Position numbers and translations under genes: made by a program | The notes under the pieces: model-generated | Databases searched by the model: none | Told to the model about the DNA's origin: nothing | What the model saw: only the letters and a program-made list of their open reading frames with translations | NCBI GenBank assembly: GCA_038214085.1 | Contig: JBBQSF010000123.1 | Coordinates: 1-9,158, forward strand | From: JBBQSF01 sp038214085 | GTDB lineage: Bacteria > Bacteroidota > Bacteroidia > Bacteroidales > CG2-30-32-10 | Reading direction: 5' to 3' | Length of the DNA: 9,158 nt | Shown here: positions 1 through 6,485 of the stretch, piece by piece | Numbering within the stretch: the first letter of the stretch is position 1 | Layout of the letters: each line of letters opens with the position of its first letter

Positions 1-543
1 GTTGGAATTGCCGGTTGTGGCGGGCTTGGCTCTAACTGTGCAGTTTCTCTTTCTCGGGTAGGTATTGGAAAGCTTATCATTGCTGATTTTGATATCATTG
101 ATGAGAGCAATCTGAACCGCCAGTATTTTTTTTATGATCAAATCGGTAGAGAAAAGGTCCTTGCTTTAAAGGAAAATATTGCACGAATTAACCCTGATGT
201 CGTGGTCGAAGCGCATGTAGTTAATCTTAATCCCGCTTTAATAAAAGAATTGTTTAAAAATTGCGATGTGATTGTGGAAGCCTTTGATCATGCAGAAATG
301 AAGCAAATGATTATCGAAACAGTACTTTCCGAAATGCCTGATAAATATATTGTTTCGGGAGTTGGGATTGCAGGCTGGGGAAAGAATGATGTTTTCAAAA
401 CACGGCAATTTGGTAAATTATTTATTTGTGGTGATTTTGAAAACGAAGTTTCTGAAACCGAACCGCCTTTGGCACCAAGGGTATGCATAGTTGCCAACAT
501 GGAAGCCAATAAGGTGATGGAGCTTTTACTGGAAGACTTGTAA
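1..543 (+). CDS. thiF: ThiS adenylyltransferase ThiF (short family), 5' end cut by the window
   Basis: An E1-like enzyme that uses ATP to adenylate the C-terminal glycine of ThiS, preparing it for sulfur transfer in cytoplasmic thiamine thiazole synthesis. The reading frame is open from base 1, so the start lies outside; 180 codons remain. Numbering from the first codon, a Rossmann nucleotide loop (GIAGCGGLGSN, 2-12) is followed by the ATP-ribose acidic residue D29, the arginine of NLNRQ (R40), a lysine at 52 and an aspartate in EAFDHAE (D95). The tail EPPLAPRVCIVANMEANKV is typical of the short ThiF family found in Clostridia and Bacteroidota. The paired CxxC zinc cysteines of E. coli-type ThiF/MoeB are absent, as expected for this short form. 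Probably only about 5-20 N-terminal residues are missing. thiS follows after 88 nt. The thiS neighbour makes ThiF much more likely than MoeB. Confidence 0.92.
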   Translation, partial: VGIAGCGGLGSNCAVSLSRVGIGKLIIADFDIIDESNLNRQYFFYDQIGREKVLALKENIARINPDVVVEAHVVNLNPALIKELFKNCDVIVEAFDHAEMKQMIIETVLSEMPDKYIVSGVGIAGWGKNDVFKTRQFGKLFICGDFENEVSETEPPLAPRVCIVANMEANKVMELLLEDL

Positions 544-602
544 TGATTACCTAATTTTAAGTTAGCAGTTGGATCACGAAATTTCTATCACAAGATATAA
601 AT

Positions 603-610
603 TAATTTTG
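603..610 (+). promoter_or_regulatory. Possible Bacteroidota -7 box upstream of thiS
   Basis: TAATTTTG fits the Bacteroidota -7 consensus TAnnTTTG and sits 21 nt before the thiS ATG. No TTG -33 element lies at the usual spacing: the nearest TTG, at 569-571, is 31 nt upstream. It could be a weak internal promoter for thiS or a chance match in AT-rich DNA. Confidence 0.25.
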
Positions 611-631
611 CTCAGATATAAAAATTGATAT

Positions 632-835
632 ATGAAAATCACACTGAACAATAACCCCGATGAACTTTCTGGAAACGTGATTACAGTTGCTAAAATGCTG
701 GAAGAAAAAAAATATACGTTTAAAATGCTAATTATTAAAATCAATGGAGCCATAGTGAAGCGCGACGAATACGCCACTGCTTTAATTCACGATGGAGACA
801 TTGTTGACGTAATACACCTGATCAGTGGTGGATAA
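632..835 (+). CDS. thiS: Sulfur carrier protein ThiS
   Basis: A small ubiquitin-fold protein (67 aa) that carries sulfur as a C-terminal thiocarboxylate and donates it to the thiazole synthase ThiG. It has the normal family length and ends in the obligatory Gly-Gly (HLISGG, residues 62-67), the site adenylated by ThiF. The NGAIVKRDEY and HDGDIVDVI segments match the usual ThiS pattern of NGxxVxRxE then DGDxVxII. The ATG at 632 is the only sensible start; no Shine-Dalgarno is visible upstream. It lies 88 nt after thiF with no terminator between them, so the two are probably co-transcribed. Its 3' end overlaps the end of the convergent rdgB gene by 14 nt, and the overlap includes the two glycine codons. 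Confidence 0.94.
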   Translation: MKITLNNNPDELSGNVITVAKMLEEKKYTFKMLIIKINGAIVKRDEYATALIHDGDIVDVIHLISGG

Positions 836-1409
836 ATTTTTCGAAAAATTCAATCATTTTTTTCATTGCCAAACCGCGGTGACTTATTCTGTTTTTTAAA
901 TCCAGTGGCATTTCTGCAAAAGTTTGGATATGGCCATTTGGAATAAAAATTGGGTCGTAACCAAAACCTCCTGTTCCTGATTTCGATTCAATAATTTTCC
1001 CATCAATCCTGCCTTCGAAAAAATATTCTTTACCATTTAGAATTAACGAAATTACAGTTCTGAAACAGGAATTTCGGTTAGGTTCTCCTGAGAGTTCAGT
1101 GAGTACTTTGTTTACGTTGTCTTCAAAGGAGCAACCTTCGCCCGCATATCTTGCGGAATAAACACCAGGGCGACCATCTAAAGCTTCAATTTCAAGTCCG
1201 GTATCATCGGCGAAACAATCAATGTGAAATTTTTCAAAAATATAGCGTGATTTTTGTGAGGCATTATGCTCAAGTGTAGTACCTGTTTCTGGTATTTCGT
1301 CAGAGCAACCTATTTCGTTTAGTGAAACTATTTCTGCAAAATTTTTTGCAAGCGCCTTTACCTCTGTAAGTTTATGAGCATTATTTGTAGCAAAAACAAT
1401 TTTTTTCAT
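822..1409 (-). CDS. rdgB: RdgB/HAM1 XTP/dITP pyrophosphatase
   Basis: A cytoplasmic house-cleaning enzyme that hydrolyses dITP, ITP and XTP to the monophosphate plus pyrophosphate, keeping deaminated purines out of DNA and RNA. At 195 aa it has the standard family length, and the motifs appear in order: TNNAHK (8-13), ETG (41-43), the catalytic acidic pair in FADDTGLEIEALDGRPG (D68, D69), GFGYDPIF (148-155) and the base-pocket motif KNRISHRG (172-179). The ATG at 1409 gives the canonical MKKIVFATNN start. It lies 7 nt downstream of ddl on the same strand and is almost certainly co-transcribed with it. The last codons (…FIHH, then TGA at 824-822) run into thiS on the opposite strand; the His-His codons are antisense to thiS Ser-Gly-Gly sequence. 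No terminator is visible downstream except within thiS. Confidence 0.96.
   Translation of the reverse strand: MKKIVFATNNAHKLTEVKALAKNFAEIVSLNEIGCSDEIPETGTTLEHNASQKSRYIFEKFHIDCFADDTGLEIEALDGRPGVYSARYAGEGCSFEDNVNKVLTELSGEPNRNSCFRTVISLILNGKEYFFEGRIDGKIIESKSGTGGFGYDPIFIPNGHIQTFAEMPLDLKNRISHRGLAMKKMIEFFEKFIHH
835..863 (+). terminator. AT-only palindrome plus T-run just after the thiS stop (weak terminator candidate)
   Basis: A perfect 16-bp palindrome (835-850, AATTTTTCGAAAAATT) begins at the last base of the thiS stop codon and is followed 6 nt later by seven T (857-863). As RNA it forms a 6-bp all A-U stem with a UCGA loop, too weak for a confident intrinsic terminator. The same bases encode the C-terminal FFEKF of rdgB on the other strand, so the palindrome may be a coding by-product. 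Confidence 0.25.
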
Positions 1410-1416
1410 AATTGCG

Positions 1417-2397
1417 TTACTTTGGAATTACATTTTCAATGAGAATTTCAAATAAATCGCCTAAAGAAATACCGATGGTTTGCGCTTGTTTAGGGACAAT
1501 ACTCAACGCACTCATTCCTGGAATTGTGTTTACTTCTAAAAAATATGGAGTATCATTTTTTATTATATAATCGAATCGTGCAACCCCTTTAAGATTAAAT
1601 TTTTTGAAAAGCATTAATGAGGTTTCTTTGCATTTTTGATGCATGTTTTCGGAAACTCTTGCGGGAGTTATTTCTTCGGCAAGTGCCGGATCATATTTGG
1701 CAGTATAATCGAAAAACTCGTGCTTACTCACTATTTCAGTTAAAGGGAGAGCAGTTAATTCATTTTTATTTTGCAGAACACCACAAGTAACTTCTGTTCC
1801 CTCAATAAATTCTTCCACCTGAACTTCGGAATCTTCTTTAAATGCGAGCTCCAAGGCAGGTAAAAGTTCATCTATTGTTTTTACTTTGCTCATTCCGATG
1901 CTTGAACCACCACTTGCCGGTTTTACGAAACACGGAAGCCCGGTTGTTTGAATGATTTTTCCTGTGTCAACTTTTCCAGTTTTCTTTAATAAAATTGCTT
2001 TTGCAGTTGTTGCTCCAAATTCTTTAGCCATAAGTAAACACACGTGTTTGTGAAAAGTTATAGCCGATTCCATCATTCCAGAGAATGTATAAGGAATACT
2101 CAGCAGATCGAAATAAGCCTGAAGTTTTCCATCTTCGCCTGGCGTGCCATGTATTGCAATAAATACGCAATCAAAATTTATTTTTTGATTTTCAAGGGTT
2201 ATCGAAAAATCGTTTTTATCAATAGCGATTTTAATTCCTTTTGAATCAAAGTAATTCCATTCATTCCCAGCTATCAAAATAGTATAAACATTATATTTCC
2301 CTTTGTCTAAACTGGAGCTGATTACCCCAGCACTTTTTAATGAAATTACCGATTCGCCAGAATTGCCACCGGTTACAAGTGCAATATTCTTCTTCAT
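1417..2397 (-). CDS. ddl: D-alanine--D-alanine ligase
   Basis: An ATP-grasp ligase that joins two D-alanines for the peptidoglycan stem peptide in the cytoplasm. With the ATG at 2397 it is 326 aa, normal for the family. Motifs in order are TGGNSGE (9-15), HGTPGEDG (83-90), the ATP-binding FVKPASGGSSIG (157-168), an FFDYTAKY segment covering the substrate loop, and the Mg-binding EVNTIPGMS (288-296, with E288 and N290). The frame can be extended upstream by eight codons to a TTG at 2421, but that TTG is part of the presumed -7 promoter box, and family members start with the MKKNIAL-type strand; I therefore chose the ATG. It is the first gene of a minus-strand pair with rdgB and is divergent from the PASTA gene across a 220-nt region. 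Confidence 0.96.
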   Translation of the reverse strand: MKKNIALVTGGNSGESVISLKSAGVISSSLDKGKYNVYTILIAGNEWNYFDSKGIKIAIDKNDFSITLENQKINFDCVFIAIHGTPGEDGKLQAYFDLLSIPYTFSGMMESAITFHKHVCLLMAKEFGATTAKAILLKKTGKVDTGKIIQTTGLPCFVKPASGGSSIGMSKVKTIDELLPALELAFKEDSEVQVEEFIEGTEVTCGVLQNKNELTALPLTEIVSKHEFFDYTAKYDPALAEEITPARVSENMHQKCKETSLMLFKKFNLKGVARFDYIIKNDTPYFLEVNTIPGMSALSIVPKQAQTIGISLGDLFEILIENVIPK

Positions 2398-2418
2398 GTG
2401 TATTGATGTTTTGAAAAG

Positions 2419-2426
2419 CAAAGATA
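2419..2426 (-). promoter_or_regulatory. Promoter -7 box for ddl-rdgB
   Basis: On the minus strand this reads TATCTTTG, a perfect match to TAnnTTTG and the common Bacteroidota variant, within a TTATCTTTGC context. It lies 21 nt before the ddl ATG, implying a short leader of roughly 10-15 nt. I found no TTG -33 element at 19-21 nt; the nearest on this strand is about 30 nt upstream. Confidence 0.55.
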
Positions 2427-2519
2427 ATAATAGCTTTTCTGTAAGTTAAAAAAAATCAAAAAATCTTATCTTGTGTTTTTACAATACCTAAAAAGACATT
2501 ATTGAATTAATATAAATTT

Positions 2520-2527
2520 TATCTTTG
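2520..2527 (+). promoter_or_regulatory. Promoter -7 box for the PASTA-T9SS-rluD operon
   Basis: TATCTTTG on the + strand is a perfect TAnnTTTG match with the same TTATCTTTGC context as the ddl box facing the other way. The only nearby TTG (2502-2504) gives a 15-nt spacer, shorter than the usual 19-21. A start site near 2534 would leave a leader of about 84 nt before the ATG at 2618. The box is the best promoter candidate for the three-gene operon. Confidence 0.5.
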
Positions 2528-2538
2528 CCTTTTATAAA

Positions 2539-2569
2539 ACAATAAATTATGATATTTTTGGTTTATTGT
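2539..2569 (+). repeat. Short inverted repeat in the PASTA-operon leader
   Basis: ACAATAAA (2539-2546) and TTTATTGT (2562-2569) are perfect 8-bp inverted repeats separated by 15 nt, just inside the predicted transcript. The hairpin would be weak because it has only one G-C pair. It could be a protein-binding site or a minor leader structure, or arise by chance in AT-rich DNA. Confidence 0.25.
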
Positions 2570-2617
2570 ATTTATGAAAATTATGTATATCAGTTCACTA
2601 ATTTACTTTAACCGGGC

Positions 2618-3442
2618 ATGAGCTTTGTAAAATTTATAAAAAGCAAAACTTTTCTCAAGCATTTTGCTTTATCTTTTTTAGTAACTATTTTAATAGCATG
2701 GATTGCTTCGATGTTGCTTGGATTTTTTACCAATCATGGGCAGGAAATCGCTGTGCCTGACTTTACGGGAATCCCCATTGAAAAGCTTGATGAATACGTA
2801 TCTGAATATGATCTTGACTATAAAATTACTGATTCTATTTATGATATAAAAGCAAAAAAAGGTACAGTTATCAGTCAGGATCCTTATGCCAACGCTAAAG
2901 TGAAGAGCGGACGGATAATTTACCTTACTGTTGTTGCAAAAAAGCCTGAACAGGTTTCCGTTCCCGAATTGAAAGACCTTACACTTCGTCAGTCTATTTC
3001 TATGCTCGAAACTTACGGGTTAAAAGTTGGTAAACTTGAATATGTTGCTGATATTGCTCGTAATGCAGTACTGAAACAAAAATACAAAGGAAGCATAATT
3101 ACTGCCGGAACCCTCATAGAAAAAGGCTCAAGTATTGATCTTGTTCTTGGAAAAGGCGAAAAAAATGAAAATGCGTCAGTTCCATTCCTTTTAGGAAAAA
3201 CCCGTGATGAAGCACTAAGACTTATTTCATCATATTCACTCAACCTTGGTGAAGAAAATTTTGAAGGAGGCGCTGATACTACCAATGCCCGTGTTTATCG
3301 TCAGAGTCCGAAATATTCTATAAAAGGAACTGTAAGCCTTGGCACAGCAGTGGATGTTTGGTATAAAAATGAAAAAAAGTTTGACTTTAAAGGATTTCTC
3401 GAAAAACATAAAAAAGACACAATTGATGATGGCGATGAATAA
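2618..3442 (+). CDS. Single-pass membrane protein with three PASTA domains, no kinase
   Basis: This 274-aa protein has a short basic N-terminus, one transmembrane helix (about residues 14-36) and three tandem PASTA repeats outside the membrane (about 43-107, 112-178 and 186-250). Each repeat begins with the VP(D/E/F)xxG/L-type strand and contains the SQDP / KQKY / RQSP strand typical of the fold. A charged tail (KKFDFKGFLEKHKKDTIDDGDE) ends it. PASTA domains in Gram-positive Ser/Thr kinases and PBPs bind peptidoglycan fragments; here neither a kinase nor a transpeptidase domain is present, so a periplasmic wall-sensing or scaffolding role is an inference. It is divergent from ddl, which supports a cell-wall link. 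Free-standing PASTA proteins near ddl and rluD are, as I recall, common in Bacteroidota. The following T9SS gene begins inside its last codons. Confidence 0.88.
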   Translation: MSFVKFIKSKTFLKHFALSFLVTILIAWIASMLLGFFTNHGQEIAVPDFTGIPIEKLDEYVSEYDLDYKITDSIYDIKAKKGTVISQDPYANAKVKSGRIIYLTVVAKKPEQVSVPELKDLTLRQSISMLETYGLKVGKLEYVADIARNAVLKQKYKGSIITAGTLIEKGSSIDLVLGKGEKNENASVPFLLGKTRDEALRLISSYSLNLGEENFEGGADTTNARVYRQSPKYSIKGTVSLGTAVDVWYKNEKKFDFKGFLEKHKKDTIDDGDE

Positions 3443-5363
3443 AAAATATTTCATATTGATCCTCCTTTTTATTCCTGTATTTCTGTCAGCACAGGAAATT
3501 ATTACAGGATTAAGCACCAATCCAACAATCGGGGAATATATAAAAAACCACAAGGCAAATGGAATAGAGAAAACAGGTAAATCTGTTTACAAAACACTTC
3601 CTTTTATTGATGATTTTTCAGGGTCAGGAATTTTTCCCGACAGCAGTTTATGGACCAACAAAAATGTTTTTATAAATAGCAATTATCCATATCTGCCGCC
3701 AACCGTGGGTGTTGCTACTTTTGATGCCCTAAATGATACAGGAGCGCTTTATACTGATGCCAATGCTTATGGTTTTGTTGCCGATTCGCTCACTTCTCAA
3801 CCAATTCGTCTCGATTCTGTTTTTGGAAGCAGCCCTGCTTCTCTTAAAATTAAAGACAGTATTTATTTTAGCTTTTTGTATCAGCCTCAGGGAATTGGAA
3901 ATGCACCAGAAAAGGATGATTCATTGGTTCTGGAGTTTTATGCCCCTCTGTTGGGAAAATGGAAAAGGGTATGGGCAAGCGAAGGAACAACACTTGCAGC
4001 TTTTCACAGCAAATTCGGGGTATGGTTTAAGCAGGTGATGATTCCGATTAAAGATAGTACAACATATTTTCATAAAGATTTTCGCTTCCGTTTTTATAAT
4101 TACGCAAGCCTTACAAACAACAGTCAGCCTACATGGGCAGGAAATGTTGACCAGTGGCACATCGATTATGTTTTTCTCGGTAAAGGAAGAAACAAGGCTG
4201 ATTCTGTATACAAGGACATTGCTTTTGTGCAACCGGCACCTTCTTTTCTAAAAAATTATTATGCAATGCCATGGAAACAGTTCCTTGTTAACCCCTCTGC
4301 TGAATTAAAGGACAACATTTCAATGACTATATCAAATTTGGATACCGTAACTTATAATATGAGTTATAAATATGATATTTTTGATGCTTCTGGAAGTATT
4401 TTGCATACTTACAATGGTGGCAGCTTTAATATAGAACCTTATGTAACGATGGGTTACCAAACGTATCAGCCACATGCACAACCTCCCGTGGATTATACTT
4501 TTCCTTCATCAACAACTGATAGCGCTTTGTTCGTGATAACTCACACTGTGAAGGAAGGAATTCTCGGTGACAGTCGCCGCAGTAACGATACCGTGAGTTT
4601 TAATCAAAAGTTTTATAATTACTATGCTTATGATGATGGTTCACCTGAAGCTGGCTATGGTCTTACTCCGGCACATGCAAAGCTTGCCTATCGGTTTAAA
4701 CTAAATCAGAGTGATACCATAAGGGCTGTTAGAATGTTTTTCAACCAAACGTATAACAATTCGAGCCAAAGATATTTTAATCTGATGATATGGGCCGATG
4801 ACAATCAAAAACCTGGTACCGTTTTATACAAGGTTAAAAGTCTCAAGCCACAATACGAAGACAGTATAAATAAATTCTATAACTATAAGCTTGACACGGT
4901 TTTGGTTCTAAGTGGTACATTTTATATTGGATGGGAACAATTGGATGACTCAAACCTTAACCTAGGCTATGATCGAAATAGCAATGCACAGGCAAATATT
5001 TTATTCAATACTGCAGGAAATTGGCTAACATCAGGTTATACCGGCGCTTTAATGATTCGCCCTGTCTTTGGAAATGTGCTTCCCCCTGTTGCCTCAATTT
5101 CCAACAATGAAGGTGACGCTTATCATTTTGTTGTATACCCAAATCCGGTGAATTCGGATATTCTAAAAATTAAAAGCATTGAAATGTCTGAACTTTCAGA
5201 TGTGTCAACTGTTATATATAATATTTACGGAAGAAAAGTATTTAACGCTCCATTTTCAACTGAGATCAATGTGTCAGGTTTTACGGCAGGAGTTTATTTT
5301 ATTCAATTGACACTTAACAATAAAACTCTAGGTATTCCCCGGAAATTTATGATAATTAAATAA
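3435..5363 (+). CDS. Secreted T9SS type A sorting-domain protein, function unknown
   Basis: A 642-aa exported protein. It begins with a Sec signal peptide (MNKKYFILILLFIPVFLSAQ, cleavage after about residue 20) and ends with a T9SS type A sorting domain (about 563-642) that starts YHFVVYPNPV and ends KFMIIK, directing it across the outer membrane. Between them lie a beta-rich lectin/MAM-like region (about 50-270, with PFIDDFS near the start and DQWHIDYV near the end), an Ig-like stretch (about 285-390), and a conserved-looking beta-sandwich from YAYDDGSPEAGYG (about 396) to about 550. These domain calls come from composition and pattern only. I see no catalytic motif. Three in-frame ATGs (3426, 3429, 3435) cluster at the start; 3435 gives the cleanest signal peptide. 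It overlaps the PASTA gene by 8 nt, so translational coupling is likely, and rluD follows after 2 nt. Confidence 0.85.
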   Translation: MNKKYFILILLFIPVFLSAQEIITGLSTNPTIGEYIKNHKANGIEKTGKSVYKTLPFIDDFSGSGIFPDSSLWTNKNVFINSNYPYLPPTVGVATFDALNDTGALYTDANAYGFVADSLTSQPIRLDSVFGSSPASLKIKDSIYFSFLYQPQGIGNAPEKDDSLVLEFYAPLLGKWKRVWASEGTTLAAFHSKFGVWFKQVMIPIKDSTTYFHKDFRFRFYNYASLTNNSQPTWAGNVDQWHIDYVFLGKGRNKADSVYKDIAFVQPAPSFLKNYYAMPWKQFLVNPSAELKDNISMTISNLDTVTYNMSYKYDIFDASGSILHTYNGGSFNIEPYVTMGYQTYQPHAQPPVDYTFPSSTTDSALFVITHTVKEGILGDSRRSNDTVSFNQKFYNYYAYDDGSPEAGYGLTPAHAKLAYRFKLNQSDTIRAVRMFFNQTYNNSSQRYFNLMIWADDNQKPGTVLYKVKSLKPQYEDSINKFYNYKLDTVLVLSGTFYIGWEQLDDSNLNLGYDRNSNAQANILFNTAGNWLTSGYTGALMIRPVFGNVLPPVASISNNEGDAYHFVVYPNPVNSDILKIKSIEMSELSDVSTVIYNIYGRKVFNAPFSTEINVSGFTAGVYFIQLTLNNKTLGIPRKFMIIK

Positions 5364-5365
5364 AA

Positions 5366-6415
5366 ATGGCAGAAGATATTGATATCCCGGAAGAAGAACA
5401 AGAGTTATTCGAGCATTACAGAATAGTTGCCGATAAAGGACAAGGCTTATTGCGCATTGATAAGTTTTTAATGTCGCGCATTGAAGGGGTTTCCAGGAAT
5501 AAATTGCAATGTGCTGCAAAAGCGGGAAACATACTTGTTAATGGAGTTTCGGAAAAATCAAATTATAAGATTAAGCCCAATGATGTTGTAAGTATTGTTC
5601 TTGCTCAGCCACCAAGAGAAATTGAACTTATTGCTCAGGATATTCCTATCGAGATTTGCTACGAAGACAACGATTTGGTTGTGGTAAACAAAGTAGCCGG
5701 AATGGTTGTGCATCCTGGTTATGGAAACTATACTGGAACACTTGTAAATGCACTGATTTGGCATTTCCAAAAATCAACAATCAAAACCGAACATGATTTA
5801 AAACCCTATCTGGTTCATCGAATTGACAAAAATACTTCTGGAATTTTACTGGTTGCAAAAACTGAATTCGCACAGGCAAAAATTGCAAAGGAATTCTATG
5901 ATCACACCATAAGCCGTAAATATCTTGCACTTGTTTGGGGCGATTTTGACGAGGATCAGGGAACCATTACAGGCCATATTGGAAGAAGTCCAAAGGACCG
6001 AAGAGTAATGACCGTGTTTCCGGAAAGTGACCATGGCAGGCATGCCGTTACACATTATAACGTAATTGAAAGATTTGGATACATCACACTTGTGGAATGT
6101 GTTTTGGAAACCGGACGTACACACCAGATCCGTGCACATATGCGGTACATCGGGCATCCTATTTTCAACGATGAAATATATGGTGGGAATAGGGTTTTAA
6201 AAGGAACAACTTTTTCAAAATATACCCAGTTTGTCGAAAACTGTTTCAGAATGTTACCACGGCAAGCACTTCATGCCAAATCTCTTGGATTTAAACACCC
6301 TGTTACAGGAAAAGAACTTTTCTTTGATTCTGATTTACCTCAGGATATGTCAAGTGTTATTGAAAAGTGGCGGAAATACATTGTTACAGGTCACCCGATT
6401 TCAGAAGAAGAGTAA
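5366..6415 (+). CDS. rluD: RluA/RluD-family 23S rRNA pseudouridine synthase
   Basis: An enzyme that isomerises uridine to pseudouridine, most likely in 23S rRNA. At 349 aa it has the full architecture: an N-terminal S4 RNA-binding domain (about 28-90, LLRIDKFLMSRIEGVSRNKL…) and a catalytic domain with HRIDKNTSG (151-159, catalytic D154) and GRTHQIRAH (250-258). The S4 domain and length favour RluD or RluC over RluA; the target uridines cannot be read from sequence, so the D assignment is provisional. The ATG is 2 nt after the stop of the T9SS gene, making this the third gene of the PASTA operon. No Shine-Dalgarno is seen, which suggests coupling to upstream translation. A GC-rich hairpin lies 31 nt downstream. 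Confidence 0.93.
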   Translation: MAEDIDIPEEEQELFEHYRIVADKGQGLLRIDKFLMSRIEGVSRNKLQCAAKAGNILVNGVSEKSNYKIKPNDVVSIVLAQPPREIELIAQDIPIEICYEDNDLVVVNKVAGMVVHPGYGNYTGTLVNALIWHFQKSTIKTEHDLKPYLVHRIDKNTSGILLVAKTEFAQAKIAKEFYDHTISRKYLALVWGDFDEDQGTITGHIGRSPKDRRVMTVFPESDHGRHAVTHYNVIERFGYITLVECVLETGRTHQIRAHMRYIGHPIFNDEIYGGNRVLKGTTFSKYTQFVENCFRMLPRQALHAKSLGFKHPVTGKELFFDSDLPQDMSSVIEKWRKYIVTGHPISEEE

Positions 6416-6445
6416 TTTTCAAAATTATTAACCTCTTGGGAGTTC

Positions 6446-6475
6446 ACTTCCCGCCACTATGCGGTGGGGAGTTTC
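6446..6475 (+). terminator. GC-rich hairpin after rluD, probable operon terminator
   Basis: A 10-bp stem pairs 6446-6455 with 6463-6472 (two G-U pairs) around a 7-nt loop ACTATGC, followed only by TTTC. On the minus strand the two G-U pairs become A-C mismatches, so the structure fits rluD transcripts better than mqnE transcripts. The short T-run makes it an imperfect intrinsic terminator. Its left arm can also pair with an upstream GGGAG (6438-6442), giving an alternative hairpin. Confidence 0.45.
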
Positions 6476-6485
6476 ATGATCGGTA

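Noticed and set aside
573..591. GAAATTTC palindrome with repeated ATCAC in the thiF-thiS gap
   Set aside because: The arms do not extend into a stable hairpin and there is no T-run, so there is no support for a terminator or riboswitch there.
2398..2421. An eight-codon N-terminal extension of ddl starting at TTG 2421
   Set aside because: The TTG overlaps the TATCTTTG promoter box, the added residues do not match the family start, and an ATG at 2397 gives the normal length.
3013..3285. Open frame antisense to the PASTA gene
   Set aside because: It lies wholly within a well-supported gene, has no recognisable domain, and is Ser/Pro/Phe-rich as expected from the antisense of this composition.
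3339..3434. A longer form of the T9SS protein starting at TTG 3339 inside the PASTA gene
   Set aside because: It would put about 32 polar residues before a textbook signal peptide; the ATG cluster at 3426-3437 is a better start.
6414..6426. AATTTTCAAAATT inverted repeat at the rluD stop
   Set aside because: All A-T stem with a one-base centre and no T-run after it; it is likely chance in AT-rich DNA.
6420..6427. TAATTTTG on the minus strand, a -7 box match
   Set aside because: It points into the rluD coding strand as antisense, has no gene downstream and no noted -33; treated as a chance match.
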